In this document: piece by piece, positions 1 through 6,696 of the stretch
Layout: each line of letters begins with the position of its first letter
Position numbering within the stretch: the first letter of the stretch is position 1
Source: CAIYYX01 sp035530135
GTDB lineage: Bacteria; Pseudomonadota; Gammaproteobacteria; Burkholderiales; Rhodocyclaceae
Assembly: GCA_035530135.1 (NCBI GenBank)
Contig: DATKVJ010000159.1
Location: 1-6,696 of the forward strand
DNA length: 6,696 bases
Reading direction: 5' to 3'
Translations under genes and position numbers: made by a program
The notes under the pieces: model-generated
The model's database searches: none
Told to the model about the DNA's origin: nothing
What the model saw: the letters and a program-made list of their open reading frames with translations, nothing else

Positions 1-1
1 C

Positions 2-1279
<1,278 letters not shown>

Positions 1280-1284
1280 AACTC

Positions 1285-1289
1285 GGAGA
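1285..1289 (+). promoter_or_regulatory. Ribosome binding site of dsrL
   Basis: GGAGA lies five bases before the ATG at 1295, in the 15-base gap after the dsrK stop codon. It supports the chosen dsrL start. No promoter-like sequence fits in this gap. Confidence 0.7.
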
Positions 1290-1294
1290 CCAAC

Positions 1295-3259
1295 ATGTCG
1301 GTGACAACGGAAACTAGCAAACTGACCTTCCGCCGCTTCAAGGAGGGTGACGTCAAGATCAAGCGCTGGCAGGAGCAGATCTTCCAGGCCAGCTACTCTT
1401 ACAAGTGCCCGACCTACGTGCAATCGACCCCGCCCTGCCAGGGCAGTTGCCCCTCGGGCGAGGACATTCGCGGCTATCTGGCGATCGCCCGCGGCACCGA
1501 GAAGCCGCCTGCCGGCGCCGACGGCAAGCCGACCATGTCCTGGCAGGAATACGCCTGGCGCCGCCTGACCGAGGCCAATCCCTTCCCCTCGGTGATGGGC
1601 CGGGTCTGCCCGGCGCCCTGCGAGACGGGCTGCAACCGCAACGAGGTGGAAGACCACGTCGGCATCAACTCGGTCGAGCACTTCCTCGGCGAATACGCGA
1701 TCACCAACAAGCTCGGCTACGTCAAGCCGCAAAAGCACACCGGCAAGAGGGTCGCGGTCATCGGCGGCGGCCCCGCCGGCCTCTCCTGCGCCTACCAACT
1801 GGCGCTGAAGGGTCACGAGGTCACCATTTTCGACGAGCGCGAATTCCTGGGCGGCATGATGCGCTACGGCATCCCGGGCTTCCGCACGCCGCGCGAGGTG
1901 CTCGACGCGGAAATCCAGCGCATCCTCGACCTCGGCGTCAAGGCCCGCCTGAAATGCCGGATCGGCACCGACGTCACGCTGGCGGAACTGCGCGAGGACT
2001 ATGACGCCGTCTTCCTCGGTATGGGCGCCCAGGCCGGCCGGGCGCTGCCGATTCCGGATTCCGACGCCCCCAACGTGGTGACCGCCACCTCCTTCCTACG
2101 CGCCTTCAACGACGGCCGTCTGCGCCACGTCGGCCGCCGCGTCGTCGTGGTCGGCGGCGGCGACACCTCGATCGACGTCGCCACCGTGGCGCGCCGCCTG
2201 GGCCATATCGAGCACGCCAAGCCCACCGACATGGAAGAGGCCATCGCCGGGCGCATGGCCCAGGACGTCGCCGAGATCTCCGCCAAGCAGGGCGCCGAGG
2301 TGACGCTCACCTCGATCTTCGGCATCGACAAGATGCAGGCCAACAAGCACGAGATCGAACAGGCGCTGGCCGAGGGCATCGCGATCCGCGGCGGGCTCAC
2401 CCCCGTCGCCCTGATCAAGGGCCCGGACGGGCGCGCGACGGCCTTGAGGGTGGCGCAGTGCGAAGCCAAGATCGCCGGCGGCCGGCTCGAGATCAAGGTG
2501 ATCGAAGGCACCGAGGAGGACATCCCGGCCGACCTGATCGTCTCGGCCATCGGCCAGGCCGTCGATTTCACCGGCCTGGAAGAATTCGACAACGGCAAGG
2601 GCGCGGTCGCCACCGACAAGAACTACCAGATCGCGGGCAAGCCCGGCACCTTCGCCGGCGGCGACCTGATCCGCCCGCATCTGCTGACCACCGCCATCGG
2701 CCACGGCTCGATCGCCGCCGACGGCATCGACCGCTTCCTGGCCAAGGAGGACCTGGAACGCCGGCCGAAGATCGACGTCCATATTTTCGACCTGCAGCGC
2801 AAGATGATCGAGCGGGGCCTGCAGATCGGCGAGACGCACGAGCCCATCCGCGGCACCGACGCCAGCAACGCCGCGGTGCATAACTACGAGGATCGCTCCG
2901 ACCGCTACGTGATCCCGCACGACAAGCTGTTCCTCGGCCACTTCTCCTACACGCCGCGGCTGAAGCGCAAGGTCATCACGCTAGACGCGAAAACCGCGCT
3001 GGGCAATTTCCAGGAACGCATCGAGCCGCTCACCGAAGCTGAAGCCATCGCCGAGGCCAAGCGCTGCATGAGCTGCGGCATGTGTTTCGAGTGCGACAAC
3101 TGCGTCGTCTATTGTCCGCAGCTCGCGGTCAAGCGCGTGCCGAAGAAGGAAGCGACCACCGGCCGCTACGTCTATACGGATTACGACCGCTGCATCGGCT
3201 GCCACATCTGCGCCGACGTCTGCCCGACCGGCTACATCCAGATGGGTCTCGGGGAGTAG
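1295..3259 (+). CDS. dsrL: DsrL, NAD(P)H:acceptor oxidoreductase iron-sulfur flavoprotein
   Basis: Cytoplasmic FAD/Fe-S protein of 654 residues related to the small subunit of glutamate synthase (GltD) and NfnL. In sulfur oxidisers it accepts electrons from reverse DsrAB and reduces NAD+. The N-terminal Fe-S domain has Cys38, 48 and 52 (the last in CPSGEDIRGY) and Cys105, 109 and 113 (CPAPCETGCNR). The FAD-binding dinucleotide fold starts at 151 with VAVIGGGPAGLSCAY. The nested NAD(P)-binding fold starts at 282 with VVVVGGGDTSIDVA. The closing FAD motif is TFAGGDL near 452-458. A C-terminal ferredoxin domain (about 590-650) carries Cys597, 600, 603, 607 and Cys633, 636, 639, 643 for two [4Fe-4S] clusters, plus extra Cys591 and 594. 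The nucleotide fold lacks the paired arginines typical of NADPH-specific relatives (VTLTSIF at 336-342), which hints at NADH use. The ATG at 1295 has a good ribosome site; dsrJ starts 7 bases after the stop. Presence of DsrL next to dsrJOPN marks an oxidative Dsr pathway. Confidence 0.97.
   Translation: MSVTTETSKLTFRRFKEGDVKIKRWQEQIFQASYSYKCPTYVQSTPPCQGSCPSGEDIRGYLAIARGTEKPPAGADGKPTMSWQEYAWRRLTEANPFPSVMGRVCPAPCETGCNRNEVEDHVGINSVEHFLGEYAITNKLGYVKPQKHTGKRVAVIGGGPAGLSCAYQLALKGHEVTIFDEREFLGGMMRYGIPGFRTPREVLDAEIQRILDLGVKARLKCRIGTDVTLAELREDYDAVFLGMGAQAGRALPIPDSDAPNVVTATSFLRAFNDGRLRHVGRRVVVVGGGDTSIDVATVARRLGHIEHAKPTDMEEAIAGRMAQDVAEISAKQGAEVTLTSIFGIDKMQANKHEIEQALAEGIAIRGGLTPVALIKGPDGRATALRVAQCEAKIAGGRLEIKVIEGTEEDIPADLIVSAIGQAVDFTGLEEFDNGKGAVATDKNYQIAGKPGTFAGGDLIRPHLLTTAIGHGSIAADGIDRFLAKEDLERRPKIDVHIFDLQRKMIERGLQIGETHEPIRGTDASNAAVHNYEDRSDRYVIPHDKLFLGHFSYTPRLKRKVITLDAKTALGNFQERIEPLTEAEAIAEAKRCMSCGMCFECDNCVVYCPQLAVKRVPKKEATTGRYVYTDYDRCIGCHICADVCPTGYIQMGLGE
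3251..3256 (+). promoter_or_regulatory. Probable ribosome binding site of dsrJ
   Basis: GGGGAG overlaps the last codons of dsrL and ends 10 bases before the ATG at 3267. This is a little long but usable, and it favours the upstream dsrJ start. The competing in-frame ATG at 3333 has GGAGG at 3327-3331, only one base away, which is too close for normal initiation. Confidence 0.5.
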
Positions 3260-3266
3260 CGCGGCC

Positions 3267-3767
3267 ATGAAGCTACTGCGCGGTCAATCTGCTTCGTCGC
3301 GTGCTCGCTCGATACTCGCCTACCGTGGAGGTATGTCTCGTATCTCGCTGCGCGGCTCCTCGCATCTCGACCTGCTCGCTACGCTTCCTGTCCACGCTAT
3401 TCGCTTGCTATTCATTTTTGTGTTTGCCATCGGCGCCAACCTGAGCTTCGCCGGGGTGCCCAAGCCGGTGATCGACATCGCCAAGCCGGGCAGCAAGTGC
3501 CTCGCTCCGCCCGAGGTGATGCGGCGTACCCACATGAGCATGCTCTTGCACCAGCGCGAGAAGACGCTGCGTCTGGGCGAGCGCGGCGCCAAGGTCAGCC
3601 TGGAGGGCTGCATCGAGTGCCACGCCAACAAGAGCAACGGCTCGGTGCTCGGCAGCAACCAGAACTTCTGCCAGACCTGCCACGCCTACGTCGCCGTCAA
3701 GGTCGATTGCTTTGAATGCCACCAGCCGAGCACCGGCATGGTCAAGACCGCGGGAACCAAGCCATGA
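3267..3767 (+). CDS. dsrJ: DsrJ, periplasmic triheme cytochrome c of DsrMKJOP
   Basis: Triheme c-type cytochrome of 166 residues, exported by the Sec route and held at the periplasmic face of the DsrMKJOP complex. Three CxxCH heme sites are present: CIECH (115-119), CQTCH (135-139) and CFECH (148-152). The region after the membrane segment, GVPKPVIDIAKPGSKC then VMRRTHM and HQREKT, is typical DsrJ. Cys78 fits the unusual cysteine axial heme ligand reported for A. vinosum DsrJ. The signal/anchor helix is at about 46-62 (RLLFIFVFAIGANLSFA), with a possible cleavage site after SFA; in A. vinosum this segment is reported to remain as an anchor. The odd part is residues 1-44, a Ser/Arg-rich extension ahead of the helix that ordinary DsrJ proteins lack, encoded by repeat-like DNA. 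An ATG at residue 23 (3333) would shorten it but has a badly placed ribosome site. The last codons overlap the dsrO start by 4 bases. The function is certain; the start is not. Confidence 0.95.
   Translation: MKLLRGQSASSRARSILAYRGGMSRISLRGSSHLDLLATLPVHAIRLLFIFVFAIGANLSFAGVPKPVIDIAKPGSKCLAPPEVMRRTHMSMLLHQREKTLRLGERGAKVSLEGCIECHANKSNGSVLGSNQNFCQTCHAYVAVKVDCFECHQPSTGMVKTAGTKP
3308..3369 (+). repeat. Degenerate CTCG-NNN-CTCG repeat cluster inside the dsrJ leader
   Basis: Three copies of an 11-base unit occur on one strand: CTCGATACTCG at 3308, CTCGTATCTCG at 3337 and CTCGCATCTCG at 3359. Additional CTCG words are at 3304 and 3375. Between the first two copies is an interrupted palindrome, GATAC (3311-3315) against GTATC (3340-3344), with TACC (3321-3324) against GGTA (3330-3333) inside. 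By hand count 3301-3420 is about 57% G+C, against about 67% for the next 120 bases. The pattern resembles a small interspersed palindromic or REP-like element. Without the genome, its copy number and family cannot be shown. Confidence 0.45.
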
Positions 3768-4558
3768 GCGAAGAAACCACGCCTGACGCCGCCGCCGTCC
3801 GGGATCCCGCGCGCCGTGCCTTTCTCGGCGTCTCGGCCACCGCCGCCGCGGCGGCGGCGGGCTTCGTCGCGCTCGCGCCCGGCGTCCGGCTGATGGAGCT
3901 GGCCCAGGCCCAATCGTCGTACCCGGCCGCCGGCCAGTTCGCGTCGAGCAAGATCCGCTGGGGCATGCTGATCGACACCACCAAGTGCGCCACCGGCTGC
4001 ACCGACTGCGTCACCGCCTGCAACAAGGAAAACGCCATCGAGCCCGGATCGGGCCGTCCCGCCCAGTCCTCGCAGTGGATCCGCAAGATCGAGCTCACCG
4101 AGCAGGCCGGCGGCCACCGCGAGCTGTCCCTGCCGATGATGTGCCAGCACTGCGCCAACCCGCCCTGCGTCGATGTCTGCCCGACCGGCGCCTCGTTCAA
4201 GCGCGCCGACGGCATCGTCCTGGTCGACCGCCACATCTGCATCGGCTGCCGCTACTGCATGATGGCCTGCCCCTACCAGGCGCGCTCCTTCGTGCATGAA
4301 CCATTGCACGACCAGAATCCGGAGGTGCCGCGCGGCCAGGGCTGCGTCGAATCCTGCACGCTGTGCGTCCAACGCATCGACCGGGGCCAGGGTCCGGCCT
4401 GCGTCGAAGCCTGCACCCAGGCCGGGCACGGGGCGATGATCTTCGGCGACTTGAACGACCCGGCCGGCGAAATCGCCAAACGCATCGCGACCACGGCGAG
4501 CTCTCAGGTCCGCGCCGACCTGCGCCTCGACCCCGGCGTGCGCTATCAGGGAATCTAA
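3764..4558 (+). CDS. dsrO: DsrO, Tat-exported ferredoxin-like Fe-S subunit of DsrMKJOP
   Basis: Periplasmic electron-transfer subunit of 264 residues with four predicted [4Fe-4S] clusters, of the NrfC/TtrB/PsrB-like family that pairs with NrfD-type membrane proteins (here DsrP). The N-terminus is a Tat signal: twin arginines at 17-18 in DPARRAFLGVS, an alanine-rich hydrophobic stretch to about 40, and likely cleavage after AQAQ near 50. Sixteen cysteines form four groups: Cys75, 79, 82, 86; Cys127, 130, 135, 139; Cys159, 162, 165, 169; and Cys194, 198, 201 with 213, 217. The motifs CQHCANPPCVDVCP and CIGCRYCMMACP are characteristic. The start at 3764 overlaps the dsrJ stop (ATGA), indicating translational coupling. 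An upstream in-frame ATG at 3716 lies deep inside dsrJ and would put extra residues ahead of the Tat signal, so it was not chosen. dsrP follows after 4 bases. Confidence 0.96.
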   Translation: MSEETTPDAAAVRDPARRAFLGVSATAAAAAAGFVALAPGVRLMELAQAQSSYPAAGQFASSKIRWGMLIDTTKCATGCTDCVTACNKENAIEPGSGRPAQSSQWIRKIELTEQAGGHRELSLPMMCQHCANPPCVDVCPTGASFKRADGIVLVDRHICIGCRYCMMACPYQARSFVHEPLHDQNPEVPRGQGCVESCTLCVQRIDRGQGPACVEACTQAGHGAMIFGDLNDPAGEIAKRIATTASSQVRADLRLDPGVRYQGI

Positions 4559-4562
4559 GACC

Positions 4563-5801
4563 ATGGCCGCCAACATCGTTTATCGGGAAATCGCCAACAA
4601 GCGCGCCACCTGGGCCCTGCTCGCCCTGTGCGGCCTGTTCATCGTCGCCGGTGCCGGGGCGCACCTGACCATGGAGCACTACGGCCACGTCATCACCGGC
4701 ATGGACAACCGCATCGTCTGGGGCCTGCCCCACGTCTTCGCGGTGTTCCTGATCGTCGCCGCCTCGGGCGCCCTGAACGTCGCCTCCACCGCTTCGGTCT
4801 TCGGCAAGAGCATCTACAAGCCGCTGGCGCCGCTCTCCGGCCTGCTCTCCCTGGCCCTGCTGGCCGGCGGCCTGACCGTGCTGATGCTCGACCTGGGCCG
4901 CCCGGACCGGATCATCGTCGCGGCCACCCAGTACAACTTCAAGTCCGTCTTCGCCTGGAACGTGTTCCTGTACACCGGCTTCTTCACCATCGTCGGCGCC
5001 TATCTCTGGATGATGATGGAGCGGCGCATGAACGCCTACGCCAAACACCTGGGCGCGGCCGCCTTCATCTGGCGCCTGGTGCTGACCACCGGCACCGGCT
5101 CGATCTTCGGCTTCCTGGTCGCCCGCCAGGCCTACCAGTCCGCGGTCCTGGCGCCGACCTTCATCGCCTTCTCGCTCTCCTACGGCACCGCGATCTATCT
5201 GCTGACCCTGGCCGGCGCCTGCGCCATCGACGATCGGCCGCTAGGCGACGCCATCGTCGGCCGCCTGAAGAACCTCCTGGCGACCTTCGTCGCTGCTTCG
5301 CTCTACCTGGTCGCGGTGTTGCACCTGACCAATCTCTACTTCACCCGCAACCACGGCGTCGAGAACTTCATCTTGCGTGACGGCGGCATCTTCACCGGCC
5401 TGTTCTGGATCGGCCAGGTTGGCATCGGCAGCGTCCTGCCGCTGATCTTCCTGCTGGCGCCGGGCGTCACCCGCGCCCGCGTCCTGCTCGCCTCGGTCGC
5501 GGTCGTGATCGGCGGCTTCTGCCAGATGTACGTCACCATCATCGGCGGACAGGCCTGGCCGCTGAATCTCTTCCCCGGCTTCAAAGTGAGCTCCAGCTTC
5601 TTCGACGGCGAGGTGCACAACTACGCCCCGAGCATCTGGGAGATCCTGCTCGGCCTGGGCGGCGTCGCGCTGGCCATCGCCATCGTCATCCTGGCGTTAA
5701 GACTGCTGCGCTTCCTGCCCGAACGTCTGGACGACGCCACGCTCGATCCCAGCCACGCCGCGCTGCGGCCGCATCCAGCCGAAAGCGCGCACGCCCAGTA
5801 G
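4563..5801 (+). CDS. dsrP: DsrP, NrfD/PsrC-type integral membrane subunit of DsrMKJOP
   Basis: Polytopic inner-membrane protein of 412 residues in the NrfD/PsrC family, expected to exchange electrons between the quinone pool and the periplasmic DsrO/DsrJ subunits. About ten hydrophobic helices are visible, roughly at residues 15-33, 54-76, 92-112, 131-152, 166-190, 196-221, 238-258, 276-298, 305-328 and 357-380. Family-typical segments include the loop MLDLGRPDR (108-116) after the third helix and the LHLTNLY segment near 253-259. The C-terminal tail after 380 is hydrophilic, with RFLPERLDDATLDP, and probably cytoplasmic. There are no heme or Fe-S motifs, as expected for this family. The ATG follows dsrO by only 4 bases, with a weak GGGAA upstream at 4549-4553, so translation probably depends on coupling. 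dsrN begins 7 bases after the stop. Confidence 0.95.
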   Translation: MAANIVYREIANKRATWALLALCGLFIVAGAGAHLTMEHYGHVITGMDNRIVWGLPHVFAVFLIVAASGALNVASTASVFGKSIYKPLAPLSGLLSLALLAGGLTVLMLDLGRPDRIIVAATQYNFKSVFAWNVFLYTGFFTIVGAYLWMMMERRMNAYAKHLGAAAFIWRLVLTTGTGSIFGFLVARQAYQSAVLAPTFIAFSLSYGTAIYLLTLAGACAIDDRPLGDAIVGRLKNLLATFVAASLYLVAVLHLTNLYFTRNHGVENFILRDGGIFTGLFWIGQVGIGSVLPLIFLLAPGVTRARVLLASVAVVIGGFCQMYVTIIGGQAWPLNLFPGFKVSSSFFDGEVHNYAPSIWEILLGLGGVALAIAIVILALRLLRFLPERLDDATLDPSHAALRPHPAESAHAQ

Positions 5802-5808
5802 GCCGTTC

Positions 5809-6696
5809 ATGCAGCGGTTCCTCGTCTCGGCAGCGCACAAGTCCTCGGGCAAGACGACGGTCAGCATCGGCCTGTGCGCGGCACTCGCAGCGCGCGGCCA
5901 CTCGGTGCAGCCGTTCAAGAAGGGGCCGGACTACATCGACCCGCTCTGGCTCGGCCGCGCCGCCGGGCGGGCTTGCCGCAACCTCGATTTCCATCTCTCG
6001 CCACCGATCGAACTCAAGGCGCAGTTCGCCCGCCACGGCCACGACGCCGACGTCTGCCTGGTCGAAGGCAACAAGGGTCTCTACGACGGGCTCGCCCTCG
6101 ACGGCGCCAACAGCAACGCGGCGCTGGCGCGGCTCCTCGATCTGCCGGTGATCCTGGTGCTCGACGCGCGCGGCATGACGCGCGGCATCGCGCCTCTGAT
6201 CCTCGGCTACCAGGCCTTCGACCGGGACCTCAAGAGCGCCGGCGTGATCCTGAACCAGTTGGGCGGCAGCCGCCACGAAACCAAGCTGCGCGCAGTCATC
6301 GAGCACTACACCGACGTCCCCGTGATCGGCGCGATCCATTCCGATTGCCGCCTGGCGCTCACCGAACGCCATCTCGGCCTGATGCCTGCCAATGAGAGCG
6401 GCGCGTCCGATGAGCGCATCCGCGAAATCGCCGGCCTGGTGGCAGCGCAAGTCGACCTCGATCAGCTCCTGGCGCTCACCGCCGCCAGCCAGCCGCTGCC
6501 GCAGGCCTTGCCCATGAGGAGGTCATCATCAGCCGCGTCGCTCTCCATAGGCATCGCCCAGGACGCGGCCTTCGGCTTCTATTACGCCGACGACCTCGAT
6601 GCGCTCGCAGCCGCCGGCGCCCAGCTTGTGCCCTTCGATACCCTGCATGATTCGCGCCTGCCGGAAGTCGATGGTCTGTTCATCGGCGGCGGCTTC
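5809..6696 (+). CDS. dsrN: DsrN, CobB/CbiA-type glutamine amidotransferase (3' partial)
   Basis: ATP- and glutamine-dependent amidase related to cobyrinic acid a,c-diamide synthase. In dsr operons it is proposed to amidate siroheme, giving the siroheme amide of reverse DsrAB. The frame is open from ATG 5809 to the right edge (296 codons). The N-terminal ATPase domain has the P-loop-like SAAHKSSGKTTVSIGL (7-22), FKKGPDYIDP (36-45), VEGNKGLYDG (85-94), LNQLGG near 148-153, GAIHSD near 174-179 and LTERHLGL (184-191). After a linker, the class I glutamine amidotransferase domain begins near 240; the window ends at DGLFIGGGF, just after its first conserved glycine turn and before the catalytic Cys. 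A partial ribosome site, AGTAGG at 5797-5802, spans the dsrP stop. A true cobalamin CobB is possible by sequence alone, but position directly after dsrP points to DsrN. The EGNKG sequence differs from the EGVMG common in cobyrinate enzymes. Confidence 0.93.
   Translation, partial: MQRFLVSAAHKSSGKTTVSIGLCAALAARGHSVQPFKKGPDYIDPLWLGRAAGRACRNLDFHLSPPIELKAQFARHGHDADVCLVEGNKGLYDGLALDGANSNAALARLLDLPVILVLDARGMTRGIAPLILGYQAFDRDLKSAGVILNQLGGSRHETKLRAVIEHYTDVPVIGAIHSDCRLALTERHLGLMPANESGASDERIREIAGLVAAQVDLDQLLALTAASQPLPQALPMRRSSSAASLSIGIAQDAAFGFYYADDLDALAAAGAQLVPFDTLHDSRLPEVDGLFIGGGF

Noticed and set aside
1280..1294. Possible promoter or terminator between dsrK and dsrL
   Set aside because: Only 15 bases, with a ribosome site and no stem-loop or T-tract.
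2096..2941. Long open frame on the - strand opposite dsrL
   Set aside because: It is Gly/Ala/Val/Asp-rich with no recognisable motif, as expected opposite G+C-rich coding DNA, while dsrL on the other strand is intact and conserved.
3716..3763. Upstream in-frame ATG for dsrO
   Set aside because: It lies inside the last heme region of dsrJ and would add 16 residues before the Tat signal; the ATGA overlap start at 3764 gives a normal Tat N-terminus.
3839..3863. GCC/GCG-rich tract near the dsrO start
   Set aside because: It encodes the alanine-rich hydrophobic part of the Tat signal; no separate repeat is needed to explain it.
3686..4576. Long open frame on the - strand opposite dsrO
   Set aside because: Its composition is that of an antisense shadow and it has no domain; dsrO with its 16 cysteines is plainly the real gene.
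5686..6450. Open frame on the - strand across the dsrP-dsrN junction
   Set aside because: It runs opposite two conserved coding regions, has low-complexity composition and no family motif.

Overview
The window lies entirely inside a dissimilatory sulfur (dsr) operon of the reverse, sulfur-oxidising type. Six genes sit on the + strand in the order dsrK (5' end cut off by the window) - dsrL - dsrJ - dsrO - dsrP - dsrN (3' end cut off). This matches the tail of the dsrABEFHCMKLJOPN cluster known from Allochromatium vinosum and from sulfur-oxidising beta- and gammaproteobacteria. The DNA is G+C-rich with strong G/C preference at third codon positions. A proteobacterial sulfur oxidiser, possibly a betaproteobacterium of the Rhodocyclales/Nitrosomonadales type, fits best. 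The taxon is inferred from gene order and composition, not proven here.

Layout: dsrK runs from the left edge to 1279. dsrL (1295-3259) follows after 15 bases, dsrJ (3267-3767) after 7 bases. dsrO (3764-4558) overlaps dsrJ by 4 bases (ATGA), dsrP (4563-5801) follows after 4 bases, and dsrN (5809 to the right edge) after 7 bases. No gap is large enough for a promoter or terminator, so one polycistronic transcript with translational coupling is likely. There is no RNA gene, CRISPR array, insertion sequence or - strand gene that I can support.

How the genes work together: DsrK, DsrJ, DsrO and DsrP, with DsrM encoded upstream of the window, form the membrane DsrMKJOP complex. It links thiol/disulfide chemistry of the sulfur carrier DsrC on the cytoplasmic side (DsrK) to the quinone pool (DsrM, DsrP) and to periplasmic redox subunits (the triheme cytochrome DsrJ and the ferredoxin-like DsrO). 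DsrL is the cytoplasmic iron-sulfur flavoprotein that takes electrons from reverse DsrAB to NAD(P)+. DsrN is the CobB/CbiA-type glutamine amidotransferase proposed to make the siroheme amide of DsrAB. Presence of dsrL and dsrN beside dsrJOP argues for sulfur oxidation rather than sulfate reduction.

The pathway is already described, and I see no new system. The least ordinary stretch is the start of dsrJ (about 3267-3410). The signal anchor there is preceded by an unusually long, Ser/Arg-rich extension whose DNA has atypical codons, lower G+C and a thrice-repeated CTCG-NNN-CTCG motif with partial palindromes. It looks like a short repeat element absorbed into the reading frame.
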